Of a stretch of 64,000 nucleotides of DNA, positions 9,333-19,777 are shown one piece after another. Made by a program: the position numbers and the translations under genes. This DNA is from Ensifer sesbaniae (GTDB taxonomy: Bacteria > Pseudomonadota > Alphaproteobacteria > Rhizobiales > Rhizobiaceae). A model generated the notes under the pieces. That model saw only the letters and a list, made by a program, of their open reading frames with translations, had not been told where the DNA came from and searched no databases. The stretch lies in contig NZ_JABEKU010000001.1 in NCBI RefSeq assembly GCF_013283665.1, positions 372,001 to 436,000 of the forward strand, read 5' to 3'. The stretch's first letter is position 1. Every line of letters begins with the position of its first letter.

Positions 9333-9639
9333 GAATAGGTGCTTCCCCGAATGACTTAACGTGTTATCCGATCTGCTTTAGAGCAAGTTCGGCTTGAAAT
9401 GAAGCGCGGGGAACCCGGATCTTCTCGTTTCCGGCCCGGTCACCGCCGCCTCAGATGGCATTTTCGTTCCGCCGTCGCTTACAGGATCAATGTGGGCGCG
9501 ACCAGAGTTAATTGCCAACCTTCCCCGAGTTTGACCGGTTTTTCAGGCTTTGCAACGCATGTCTGGATGAGAATCTATTGAAAGCGCGGGGCGCAAAAGT
9601 TATATCGCAACGGAAGTATTGTGAATTTCGCCGGGATAC
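9333..9639. other. fabA-irr divergent intergenic region
   Basis: 307 bases without a gene. It holds the irr promoter (listed separately). On the fabA side I see no full ICE palindrome: only a TTTAGAG half-match near 9378-9384. Confidence 0.5.
9578..9606 (+). promoter_or_regulatory. predicted sigma-70 promoter of irr
   Basis: TTGAAA (9578-9583), 17-base spacer, TATATC (9601-9606). It is well placed 34 bases before the ATG at 9640. Confidence 0.6.
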
Positions 9640-10077
9640 ATGGAACGACCCTTGATGACGAAAGCAACAGAAGTGAGTTCGGAAGAAAGGCTGCGCCACT
9701 CAGGCCTCCGTCCGACCCGTCAGCGCGTTGCCCTCGCCGATTTGATCTTTGCCAAGGGTGATCGCCATCTGACCGTCGAGGAATTGCACGAAGAAGCTGT
9801 GATGGCCGGGGTGCCGGTTTCGCTGGCAACCGTCTACAACACGCTGCACCAGTTCACCGAAGCCGGCATGATCCGTGTCCTGGCGGTCGAAAGTGCCAAG
9901 ACCTATTTCGACACCAACGTGTCGGATCATCATCACTTCTTCGTCGAGGGTCAGAACGAGGTTCTCGATATCCCCGTCAGCAACATCCAGATCGACAATC
10001 TCCCGGAGCCGCCCGAGGGCATGGAGATTTCGCATGTCGACGTGGTGATCCGTCTGCGTCGCAAGAATGGCCGCTGA
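9640..10077 (+). CDS. irr: Fur-family iron response regulator Irr
   Basis: 145 residues from the ATG at 9640; an ATG at 9655 is an equally plausible start. Irr represses iron-using and iron-storage genes when iron is scarce and is inactivated through haem. The N-terminal winged helix has LRPTRQRVALADLIFAKGDR and SLATVYNTLHQFTEAG (recognition helix). The dimerisation part has DHHHFF (His97-99), the HxH site of Irr proteins. The N-terminal haem regulatory Cys-Pro motif of Bradyrhizobium Irr is absent, as in other Rhizobiaceae. The classical Fur C-terminal CxxC pairs are also absent, which separates Irr from Fur/Mur. A matching ICE operator occurs at 49322-49338 before mbfA. Confidence 0.92.
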   Translation: MERPLMTKATEVSSEERLRHSGLRPTRQRVALADLIFAKGDRHLTVEELHEEAVMAGVPVSLATVYNTLHQFTEAGMIRVLAVESAKTYFDTNVSDHHHFFVEGQNEVLDIPVSNIQIDNLPEPPEGMEISHVDVVIRLRRKNGR

Positions 10078-10090
10078 CATCGGCGCAGGT

Positions 10091-10134
10091 CTGGGAAAAG
10101 TGTGAAGCGGTATTCCGTCCGGAACGGCATAGCT
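10091..10134 (+). repeat. 44-bp inverted-end repeat, copy b (degenerate)
   Basis: Core GGGAAAAGTGTGAAGCGG then TATTCCGTCCGGAACGG. It matches the central part of copies d and e, but the outer arms are degraded. It lies downstream of irr. Confidence 0.55.
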
Positions 10135-10204
10135 TCAAACTGGCCCGCAGGGCGATCTTCAAGATAAGTTGATCGCTCGGCCTTCGTGTCGATCGTGCCC
10201 CAAG

Positions 10205-10840
10205 TCACATCACATCGTCCGGATCTCGGCCCGGCAGCGCCTTGCCCGTCGGCAGCGTCCAGCCGTATTTGAGCGCGCCGCCGCGCACGATGAAGGCCGA
10301 AATCACGCCGAGCGTCGATGCCGCCGTAAGCGGCAAGCCGGCCATCGTCGCCAGAACGAAGGCGCCAGCGCCGATCAATGCGGCGGTGACATAGACTTCC
10401 GGCCTGAGCAGCACCGAAGGCTCTCCGGCGAGCAGATCGCGCAGGATGCCGCCGAAGGTGGCCGTCAGCATGCCGGTAACGAGCGCGACACCCGCGGAGC
10501 CCGTAGCCGCAAATCCCTTCGCAGCACCCATGACGCAATAGGCCGCAAGGCCGATCGCATCGAGCCATACGAGGACCCGGTAGCGCGAGTCGAAGAGATG
10601 GGCGGTGAAGAAGAGGATGACCGCCACCGTGGCGCAGACCAGCAGATAGGTCGGATTGGTAACCCAGAAGACCGGAGCCGCGCCCAAAACGACGTCGCGC
10701 ATGGTGCCGCCGCCGATGCCGGTCACCGAGGCGAGGAAGAGATAGCCGATGATATCGAGCTGCTTGCGTGATGCCGACAACGCTCCGGTCGCTGCAAAGA
10801 CGGCAACACCGGCGTAGTCGAGGATTTCGAGGATCGGCAT
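10205..10840 (-). CDS. TRIC-type cation channel family protein (UPF0126)
   Basis: 211 residues with seven predicted hydrophobic helices arranged as two repeats. Each repeat has the glycine-rich turn of the family: VTGIGGGTMRDVVLG near residue 39 and LTATFGGILRDLLAG near residue 124. Family members are trimeric inner-membrane channels conducting monovalent cations. The specific ion here is unknown. It is convergent with irr and upstream of the broken YdcF gene on the same strand. Complete, with no unusual features. Confidence 0.85.
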   Translation of the reverse strand: MPILEILDYAGVAVFAATGALSASRKQLDIIGYLFLASVTGIGGGTMRDVVLGAAPVFWVTNPTYLLVCATVAVILFFTAHLFDSRYRVLVWLDAIGLAAYCVMGAAKGFAATGSAGVALVTGMLTATFGGILRDLLAGEPSVLLRPEVYVTAALIGAGAFVLATMAGLPLTAASTLGVISAFIVRGGALKYGWTLPTGKALPGRDPDDVM

Positions 10841-10909
10841 GGGCGCTCCGGACTATAGAATCGGCGGTTCCCCTTGAAGCTGGGCCATCTCGTGCCCCGG
10901 CGTCAACTC

Positions 10910-11699
10910 TCAGGGCGCCGGCAGGATCGAGGCTGTCCGGCCCGTGAGATAGTAGCCGATGAGCCCGATCCATTCGCGCACCGCCGTCGTCGTCAATTGG
11001 GCGTTGAGCGACGGCTGGGTGAAGTCGAAGCCGAGGCCAAGCTTGCCGCTGGTGCGGTAATCCGCCGGCCAGGGAATGACGGGGATATCGAGGGCGCGGA
11101 AGAGCGCGACCGAACGCGGCATGTGGAAGGCGGAGGTAACGAGCGCGCAGTTCGAAAGCCCATGCGCGGCCAGCAATTCCTTGGTGTTGCGGGCGTTCTC
11201 GAAGGTCGTGCGCGATTGCACTTCGCGAATCAGCCGCTCGCCGCCGGCGTCGAACGCCGCGAGGAAGCTTTCCGACGCCTCGGCATCTCCGGCATAGGCG
11301 CCACTGAACGAGCCGTCGCCGCCGGACACGAGAATACGCGCCTCGGGATAGTGCTTGGCGAGCGCCAGGGTCTCGATGAAACGGTCCGCCGCCTGGTTGA
11401 ACTCCGTGCCGCCGCGGCCCTGCCATCACTTCGTTCTCGAAGGCGCCGCCGAGCACGATGATGCAGGAGAGCGAGGCAGGTGGCGCCGGGTGAGGAAAGC
11501 GATCCTCCAGCGCTTGCAGGGCATAGGGGCCGGCAGTGGTGAACAGCGAAACAAAGAGTACCAGCGCGCCGAGGCCGCAGAAGACAATACCGGTGCGGCG
11601 CAAGCCCGCGGCTGTCGCCAGCAGTCCGGCAAAGACTGTGAAGAACGAGAAGGACAGCGGCTGCGCCACCAGCCAGAAGATTTTCGAGATCAGGAACAT
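10910..11699 (-). pseudogene. YdcF/SanA-family (DUF218) protein, frameshifted
   Basis: Two overlapping minus frames together encode one DUF218/YdcF-type membrane protein. The upstream part (from ATG 11699, preceded by GGAAG) has two membrane helices and the strand ALSCIIVLGGAFENEVMAG-like start of the domain (SLSCIIVLGGAFENE). The downstream part (10910 to about 11425) continues with RGGTEFNQAADRF, ARILVSGGDG, SRTTFENARNTKELL and ALVTSAFHMPRSVALF, which are the conserved motifs of the family. The frames join only if one base is removed from the CCC at 11418-11420 (GGG on the coding strand). The C-terminal half is well conserved, so the lesion is recent or is a sequencing error. Family role: cell-envelope related, mostly uncharacterised. 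Confidence 0.8.
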
Positions 11700-11897
11700 G
11701 GGCATCAGCTTCCGCGTTTCGATGCTTAACAAATCATAAGCGCGCATCGGAGCGGCCCGGGCCGTACCGATGTGTGACTGTGCGGATCGGCGGTCGCGTT
11801 CGCACAAGGTCGCCCGCGTAACATGCTCATCCGAACGTTGCACGGGCGGCTGCGGCCACCACTTTCATTTGAAGCCGAAAGGAGTATCATCCGGGAG

Positions 11898-12212
11898 ATG
11901 ACCACGATATCGGGCTTCAGATCCCAGTTGTTTCGTGCCGCCAATGAGGTTCATGAACTCACCCCATTACAGGCACAACGGCTGCTCGAAGGCGCAGTGG
12001 CGCTGATCCGCTGCATGCGCGAACAGACCGGCATGGAACCGAACACCGAAGCGCCCGATGTCACCAATGTCCTGCTCGACATTGCCGCTTCCGTGCCAAA
12101 CCGGTCGGAACGCGAAATCCGCAACGCCCTGCTCGAGTCGGCCGACATCATCCGGCTGCTGACCATGATCCTGGACTCGCTGGACGAATTGGGGGGCAGC
12201 GAGGGACCTTGA
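11898..12212 (+). CDS. conserved helical protein, unknown function
   Basis: 104 residues from the ATG at 11898; the frame extends to 11823, but the extra residues look non-coding. Mostly alpha-helical and acidic: AANEVHELTPLQAQRLLEGA, VTNVLLDIAASVP and a C-terminal amphipathic LLTMILDSLDELGG. No signal peptide or membrane segment. I do not recognise a family. It ends just before tRNA-Ala on the opposite strand. Confidence 0.6.
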   Translation: MTTISGFRSQLFRAANEVHELTPLQAQRLLEGAVALIRCMREQTGMEPNTEAPDVTNVLLDIAASVPNRSEREIRNALLESADIIRLLTMILDSLDELGGSEGP

Positions 12213-12244
12213 AGGTCCAAGAACGTTCAATCGAAGGAGAAATT

Positions 12245-12320
<76 letters not shown>

Positions 12321-12520
12321 ATATCGGGTTCCGGCTGGGCCGGTCCGGGAAGTTCGTCGGGCTGTTGTGCCCGGCGAGTGGCGGCTTATTACTTCCCCTT
12401 TTTGAGGATGGCAAGCCGAAAAATGCGTGGCCTGTGGATTTATTTGCAGTCCGGGCCGATTTTCTCCCGTCCGGGCCGTAAAGGCCGAGGACGGGAGCAT
12501 TCCTATGTCATTTGAAGCGC

Positions 12521-12910
12521 TTAGACGTCTTCTTCGTCGTCGGAAACGCCGATGAGACCGCTCATGTCGTCGTCGTCTTCGTCCTCGTCGGTTTCGAGGA
12601 AGGTGTCGTCGTCGTCACCGTCGATTTCGACATCGTCGTCGCCGAGATCCGGCAGGTCGTCGCCGCCCGCTGCCTCATCATCGGCATCCTCGAGCGAAAC
12701 GAGTTCGACTTCGGTGTTCTCCGCATCGACTTCCGTGACGTCTTCTTCTTCTTCCTTCTCGAGCACCTTGGCGACCGAGCTTTCTTCGAAGAAGGACAGC
12801 GGGTAGGACTTGCCGGTGTAAGGCGAAACGATCGGATCACGGTTCAGATCGTAGAATTTGCGCCCCGTTTCCGGGTCGATGCGCTTTGTTCCAAGTTCCG
12901 GTTTTGCCAC
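12521..12910 (-). CDS. FYDLN-acid family protein (TIGR02300)
   Basis: 129 residues from GTG 12910, chosen because AGAGG lies upstream and family members begin MAKPELGTKR; a TTG at 12916 is also in frame. The conserved N-terminal third has GTKRIDPETGRKFYDLNRDP and SPYTGKSYP, followed by a very acidic low-complexity tail rich in Asp and Glu (visible in DNA as GTC repeats between 12550 and 12750). The FYDLN motif names the family, which is widespread in alphaproteobacteria and uncharacterised. It is divergent from aroA. Confidence 0.88.
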   Translation of the reverse strand: MAKPELGTKRIDPETGRKFYDLNRDPIVSPYTGKSYPLSFFEESSVAKVLEKEEEEDVTEVDAENTEVELVSLEDADDEAAGGDDLPDLGDDDVEIDGDDDDTFLETDEDEDDDDMSGLIGVSDDEEDV

Positions 12911-12996
12911 AGTCAAAGCCTCTTGAATGGCCGGCCGTGCCGGCGCTTGCCGGAAAAACCGGCGGGTGGAAAGGGTATCAAGCTTATGATGATTAG

Positions 12997-14857
<1,861 letters not shown>

Positions 14858-14861
<4 letters not shown>

Positions 14862-15496
14862 CGTTCACCATCGCCATCGACGGGCCGGCTGCGGCCGGCA
14901 AGGGCACGCTCTCGCGAAGGATCGCCGAAGAATACGGCTTTCACCATCTCGATACCGGGCTGACCTATCGGGCCACCGCCAAGGCGCTGCTGGATGCGGG
15001 CCTGCCGCTCGACGACGAGGCGGTGGCCGAGAAGATGGCGCGCGAGGTCGAGCTCGCCGGGCTCGACCGCTCAGTCCTTTCCGCCCATGCGATCGGCGAG
15101 GCAGCGTCGAAGATCGCGGTCATGCCGGCGGTGCGGCGGGCGCTGGTCGAGGCGCAGCGCGCCTTTTCGCTGCGCGAGCCCGGAACCGTTCTCGACGGCC
15201 GCGACATCGGCACGGTCGTCTGCCCCGATGCGCCGGTAAAGCTCTATGTCACCGCCTCGCCGGAAGTGCGGGCGAAGCGGCGTTATGACGAGATCGTCGG
15301 CAACGGCCAACAGGCTGACTATGCGGCCATCTTCGAGGACGTGAAGAAGCGCGACGAACGCGATATGGGCCGCGCCGACAGTCCTTTGCGGCCTGCCGAC
15401 GACGCGCACTTGCTTGATACGTCCGAAATGAGTATAGAGGCGGCGTTTCAGGCCGCGAAGACTTTGATCGACGCGGCGCTGATGAAGAAGATCTGA
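14858..15496 (+). CDS. cmk: cytidylate kinase
   Basis: 212 residues. Phosphorylates CMP/dCMP to the diphosphates. The start at 14858 gives the canonical [17 protein letters not shown] with P-loop residues 9-16; the frame runs further left inside the previous gene. Other family elements are [16 protein letters not shown] (substrate site) and [15 protein letters not shown]. Its start codon overlaps the preceding stop (ATGA). rpsA follows after 164 bases, the common cmk-rpsA order. Confidence 0.96.
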
Positions 15497-15660
15497 AGAA
15501 GAGCCTATCTCCGACGCTGTCAGGGTCGCTCCTCTTGCATAGCCTGAAATTCCGTCCACGCGCCGGATTGCTCCATGATTGGGGCGGACTGGGTTCAGGC
15601 CTGTTCAACACCAGCCCCCGGCGCATGTGCGTCTCGAACGAGATGCATGCAGGAGATTCC

Positions 15661-17367
15661 ATGTCTGCTACCAACCCCACCCGTGACGATTTCGCCGCCC
15701 TTCTCGAAGAATCCTTCGCGAAGACCGATCTCGCCGAAGGCTATGTTGCCAAGGGCATCGTTACGGCCATCGAAAAGGACGTCGCCGTTGTCGACGTCGG
15801 TCTGAAGGTCGAAGGCCGCATCGCTCTGAAGGAATTCGGCGCGAAGGCCAAGGACGGCTCGCTCAAGGTCGGCGACGAAGTCGAAGTCTATGTTGAGCGC
15901 ATCGAAAACGCGCTCGGCGAAGCCGTTCTGTCGCGCGAAAAGGCCCGCCGCGAAGAGAGCTGGCAGCGCCTGGAAGTGAAGTTCGAAGCCGGCGAACGCG
16001 TCGAAGGCATCATCTTCAACCAGGTCAAGGGCGGCTTCACCGTCGATCTCGACGGCGCCGTTGCCTTCCTGCCGCGCAGCCAAGTCGACATCCGTCCGAT
16101 CCGCGACGTCACCCCGCTGATGCACAACCCGCAGCCCTTCGAAATCCTCAAGATGGACAAGCGCCGCGGCAACATCGTCGTATCGCGTCGTACGGTTCTC
16201 GAAGAGTCCCGCGCCGAACAGCGTTCTGAAATCGTTCAGAACCTCGAAGAAGGCCAGGTTGTCGAAGGCGTCGTCAAGAACATCACCGATTACGGTGCGT
16301 TCGTCGACCTCGGCGGCATCGACGGTCTGCTCCATGTCACCGACATGGCATGGCGCCGCGTGAACCATCCGTCGGAGATCCTGAACATCGGCCAGCAGGT
16401 CAAGGTTCAGATCATCCGCATCAACCAGGAAACCCACCGCATCTCGCTCGGCATGAAGCAGCTCGAGTCGGATCCGTGGGATGGCATCGGTGCGAAGTAC
16501 CCGGTCGGCAAGAAGATCTCCGGTACCGTCACGAACATCACCGACTACGGTGCGTTCGTCGAGCTGGAGCCGGGCATCGAAGGCCTGATCCACATCTCCG
16601 AAATGTCCTGGACCAAGAAGAACGTACACCCCGGCAAGATCCTGTCCACGAGCCAGGAAGTCGACGTCGTCGTTCTCGAAGTCGATCCGACCAAGCGTCG
16701 TATCTCGCTCGGCCTCAAGCAGACGCTCGAGAACCCGTGGCAGGCATTCGCGCATAGCCATCCGGCTGGCACCGAAGTCGAAGGCGAAGTCAAGAACAAG
16801 ACCGAATTCGGCCTGTTCATCGGCCTCGACGGCGATGTCGACGGCATGGTCCACCTTTCCGACCTCGACTGGAACCGTCCGGGCGAGCAGGTCATCGAAG
16901 AGTACAACAAGGGCGACGTCGTTCGCGCTGTTGTTCTCGACGTCGACGTCGAGAAGGAGCGCATCTCGCTCGGCATCAAGCAGCTCGGCAAGGACTCGGT
17001 CGGCGACGCCGCCGCTTCCGGCGAACTGCGCAAGAACGCCGTTGTTTCGGCTGAAGTCATCGCGATCAACGATGGCGGCATCGAAGTGAAGCTCGTCAAC
17101 CACGAAGACATCACCTCGTTCATCCGCCGCGCTGACCTCGCGCGTGACCGTGACGAACAGCGTCCGGAGCGTTTCTCGGTTGGTCAGGTTGTCGACGCGC
17201 GCGTCACCAACTTCTCCAAGAAGGACCGCAAGATCCAGCTGTCGATCAAGGCTCTGGAAATCGCCGAAGAGAAGGAAGCCGTTGCTCAGTTCGGTTCGTC
17301 CGACTCGGGCGCTTCGCTCGGCGACATCCTCGGCGCGGCTCTGAAGAACCGCCAGAACAACGAGTAA
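15661..17367 (+). CDS. rpsA: 30S ribosomal protein S1
   Basis: 568 residues. Brings mRNA to the 30S subunit. The ATG at 15661 follows CAGGAGATTCC and starts MSATNPTRDDFAALLEESF; the longer frame to 15535 lacks a ribosome site. Six S1/OB repeats can be followed. The best conserved share KNITDYGAFVDLGGIDGLLH, NITDYGAFVELEPGIEGLIH and KNKTEFGLFIGLDGDVDG. Codon use is strongly biased as in highly expressed genes. Ends with a strong terminator. Confidence 0.98.
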   Translation: MSATNPTRDDFAALLEESFAKTDLAEGYVAKGIVTAIEKDVAVVDVGLKVEGRIALKEFGAKAKDGSLKVGDEVEVYVERIENALGEAVLSREKARREESWQRLEVKFEAGERVEGIIFNQVKGGFTVDLDGAVAFLPRSQVDIRPIRDVTPLMHNPQPFEILKMDKRRGNIVVSRRTVLEESRAEQRSEIVQNLEEGQVVEGVVKNITDYGAFVDLGGIDGLLHVTDMAWRRVNHPSEILNIGQQVKVQIIRINQETHRISLGMKQLESDPWDGIGAKYPVGKKISGTVTNITDYGAFVELEPGIEGLIHISEMSWTKKNVHPGKILSTSQEVDVVVLEVDPTKRRISLGLKQTLENPWQAFAHSHPAGTEVEGEVKNKTEFGLFIGLDGDVDGMVHLSDLDWNRPGEQVIEEYNKGDVVRAVVLDVDVEKERISLGIKQLGKDSVGDAAASGELRKNAVVSAEVIAINDGGIEVKLVNHEDITSFIRRADLARDRDEQRPERFSVGQVVDARVTNFSKKDRKIQLSIKALEIAEEKEAVAQFGSSDSGASLGDILGAALKNRQNNE

Positions 17368-17391
17368 TCGTTGCCTGACATCTGAACTGGA

Positions 17392-17427
17392 AAACCCGCG
17401 GAGAGCCATCTCCGCGGGTTTTTCTTT
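17392..17427 (+). terminator. intrinsic terminator of rpsA
   Basis: 13-bp perfect stem AAACCCGCGGAGA (17392-17404) with TCTCCGCGGGTTT (17409-17421), 4-base loop, then a T-rich run. Confidence 0.92.
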
Positions 17428-17454
17428 GGCCGAATGCTTGTTCGGTTTGGACTC

Positions 17455-19059
17455 TCAGCCGAGGCCGCCGAGCCTGCGATAAAGATCATAGGCGTCGGAT
17501 GCTTCCGCCGCCCTGTCGTCGAGCGCGGCCTCGTCAGTTGGTTCCGCCCCGTCCGCTTGATCGCGGTCGTCGCCTTCTTCAGCGCCCTGCTCTTCGTCCG
17601 GTGTTTCGTCTTCCGATCCGCCAGGCATTTCATGGCTGAGGTTTTCGGTTTCCGCCGCATCCCTGGCGGCCGGCGGGTAGGGGATCATGGCAAAGGGGAT
17701 GGCTTCGCGCGGCAGGCCGTTTTCGACCAGCCTGGCGATGACCTGCCGCATCGTCTGTTCGTCGGTTACGCGCTGCGGCAGCGTGTCCGCAGGCGTGCGC
17801 TGAGTGGCCTTTGCGTCCTCCGCCTGCTCGTCGAGCAAGGACGGCAAGGCGTTGCCGCCATCCGGCGCCCCGCGCGAGCGGGACGCATCCTTGATCTCGC
17901 GTGCCGGTGCGGCGTCCTTTGCCGGAACCGGCGCCGGCGCATCCGTTCCGTCGGCGTGCTCGGCCACCGGCTTGGTCTCGGTGCCGGCAGTGCTTCCGGG
18001 CGGGGTGACGCTGTCGCGAATGAGCGTCTTGATTGCCTCGAAAAGCACCCGCACCGGCCGGGTCTCGGGATTGCCGCGTCCGGCCGCCGTTGCTGTCTTG
18101 ACGCCATTCTCCTCATCGGCATCCGGCATCGGCCCATAGGTGCCATCCGGATCCGCGTCTTCGGCGGATTCGGCCGTCGCATCGGCCTCGGCCGGCGCCG
18201 CCGTGGTCTCGCTGGCGGACGCCTCGCTTTCGACATGCCCGGCACCGGCCGATGGGACGGTTTGCTCAGGCTCGGCCCCGGAGGCCGTTTGCGGAGGTGT
18301 TTCCTCGACTTCGCCTGCGAGCAGGGCGGCGGCGTTTTCGACCGGCGTGCCTTCCGCGGACGTGGGCTTGCCTGTCGCACGCATTTCGCTTCGCTCAACC
18401 GGTGCTGCGTTTCGGCCTTTCGAGGGTGCCTCTGTCGTTCCGGTCCGGTCCGGCTCATCGCCCCGGGGGTCGCGCACGTCGGTGTCGTCGCCGACGCCAA
18501 AGGTCTTGCGCAGTACTGTTTGCAGCAGCGCGACCTCGCCGGCGACCGGCATGCGTGCAGCAACCGGGTTGAGAGGCATGGCCGGCTGGAGAGAGGGGTT
18601 GCGCAGGATGACGTCGCGCACCTGGGCGGGCATCGACGTGGCGGTGCTGCCCGGCGCGCTCGTCCCATTGCGGATCGCCGGCAGTTCTGCAAGCAAGCCG
18701 ACCCGGACGGCGAGGCTGCGCCCGCCGAGCTGGCGTTCGAGCAGCCGCCGATCGGAGGCAGGCATCGATTCGAGGAAGGCCACGAGGCGGCGAACGAAAT
18801 CCCGCCCGCCTTCCTGCGGCAGGGGCGGAAACTTCAGGATGCGCGCCAGGTCCTCCATCAGCCGCACCAGCGCGTCCTTGGAGAGGATTTCGCGGCCCGA
18901 GAGATGTCGGGTCAGCGCGTCCAGAATCTTTTGTATGGCTTCGCCGCGCTGCAAGGCGGGCAACAGCGCTGACGGCTGCTGCGCTTTGGTGCTCGTGTCT
19001 TCTGCGGAGGTGGCCGCCGCTCGGCCCGTCTGGATGGGTATCAGCATTCTGGTCTCCAT
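17455..19059 (-). CDS. large acidic low-complexity protein, unknown
   Basis: 534 residues from ATG 19059 (GAGG 9 bases upstream; ATG 19047 is an alternative). A helical N-terminal domain of about 150 residues (LQRGEAIQKILDALTRHL, SKDALVRLMEDLARILKFPP, DRRLLERQLGGRSLAVRVG) is followed by some 300 residues rich in Pro, Ala, Glu, Asp and Thr. A short ordered C-terminal part (VTDEQTMRQVIARLVENGLP) and a second acidic tail end in YDLYRRLGGLG. No signal peptide or membrane helix. No family recognised; the layout (helical head, long disordered middle) is like scaffold or length-control proteins, but that is only analogy. Confidence 0.65.
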   Translation of the reverse strand: METRMLIPIQTGRAAATSAEDTSTKAQQPSALLPALQRGEAIQKILDALTRHLSGREILSKDALVRLMEDLARILKFPPLPQEGGRDFVRRLVAFLESMPASDRRLLERQLGGRSLAVRVGLLAELPAIRNGTSAPGSTATSMPAQVRDVILRNPSLQPAMPLNPVAARMPVAGEVALLQTVLRKTFGVGDDTDVRDPRGDEPDRTGTTEAPSKGRNAAPVERSEMRATGKPTSAEGTPVENAAALLAGEVEETPPQTASGAEPEQTVPSAGAGHVESEASASETTAAPAEADATAESAEDADPDGTYGPMPDADEENGVKTATAAGRGNPETRPVRVLFEAIKTLIRDSVTPPGSTAGTETKPVAEHADGTDAPAPVPAKDAAPAREIKDASRSRGAPDGGNALPSLLDEQAEDAKATQRTPADTLPQRVTDEQTMRQVIARLVENGLPREAIPFAMIPYPPAARDAAETENLSHEMPGGSEDETPDEEQGAEEGDDRDQADGAEPTDEAALDDRAAEASDAYDLYRRLGGLG

Positions 19060-19447
19060 CTCGCTTGACCTCGGGTTGACCAATCGTCGTTGGCCGACGA
19101 AACGCGGTTGCACGCCTGGACACGGGCCGATTTCCGGCTCGCGTGCGGACTGTTTTCTTCGTCACTTACGGGTCGGCGCCTCATGCGCGTCTACAGCGCC
19201 GCGCGTCCTGTGAGGTGCGCAAAGGTCGCTGTCGCTCTTTGGGTTGCTGCATGTTCTTGAAGAAACATGCAGCAGGCCAATGGCCGGACGACCGCGACAA
19301 CGTCGCGGATGGGGAATCGGCATGATGTCCGAGGTTAGGTGAAAGAGGTTTATGAATTCTTAACCGTGTTTCGATGGCTGCAGCGGTCGACCGCCCTTGC
19401 CTGTGGGCGTCAACAGCGCCATCTTCAGCACTTCTGAGGAGTTCCGG
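19060..19447. other. divergent intergenic region with repeat copy B
   Basis: 388 bases between the minus gene at 17455-19059 and the plus gene at 19448. It holds mosaic repeat copy B (19191-19274) and an AT-rich stretch at 19335-19370 that could carry the promoter of the plus gene. No coding evidence. Confidence 0.5.
19191..19274 (-). repeat. two-palindrome mosaic element, copy B (degenerate)
   Basis: Begins CTACAGCGCCGCGCGTCCTG like copy A and ends with TGCTGCATGTT (19245-19255) opposite AAACATGCAGCA (19263-19274). The first palindrome is imperfect and the second is shortened. Same orientation as copy A. Confidence 0.75.
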
Positions 19448-19777
19448 ATGACCGTTCGTCCCCCAAAAGCCCTTGGCCCGACCTTCTCGACCACCGGCGC
19501 CTTCAACGTGCTCGAATATGAACTCATGTCCGAGCGCGCCGATGCGCTCGGCCGGCACGGGTTGAAGGTGGAAAAGGCACTTGACGCGCTGTCGGAGCTA
19601 AAGGCGGAGGTGGCTCCGGATCTGCGCGAGCGGCTTCTCGACGAAGCTGCCGATGCCGTTTGGGCCTTCTTCATCCAGCGCGAGATCTGCGGGCTGCGTG
19701 ACAGCCGTGATGCCGTTCGCCGCTACGGCATCCCCAAGGAGGTCATGGCGCGGCTGGGGATCGTGCGCAGGAAATAA
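19448..19777 (+). CDS. conserved small protein, possibly DUF6665
   Basis: 109 residues; start at 19448 preceded by GAGGAG. Helical protein with FNVLEYELMSERADALGRHG, ALDALSELKAE, DEAADAVWAFFIQREICGLR and RYGIPKEVMARLGIVRRK. The pattern matches what I recall of the rhizobial DUF6665 family; function unknown. The stop codon directly abuts the stop of the convergent gene (TAA at 19775-19777, TCA at 19778). Confidence 0.65.
   Translation: MTVRPPKALGPTFSTTGAFNVLEYELMSERADALGRHGLKVEKALDALSELKAEVAPDLRERLLDEAADAVWAFFIQREICGLRDSRDAVRRYGIPKEVMARLGIVRRK

Noticed and set aside
9378..9394. TTTAGAG...TTC upstream of fabA as an ICE box
   Set aside because: Only a half-match; the second arm does not fit TTCTAAA.
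9951..11843. 630-codon minus frame spanning irr's end, the channel gene and part of the YdcF gene
   Set aside because: Only its first 100 codons (the YdcF N-terminus) are real; the rest is out of frame with conserved genes.
15595..17409. Long minus frame across rpsA
   Set aside because: Antisense shadow with biased composition; rpsA is unambiguous.
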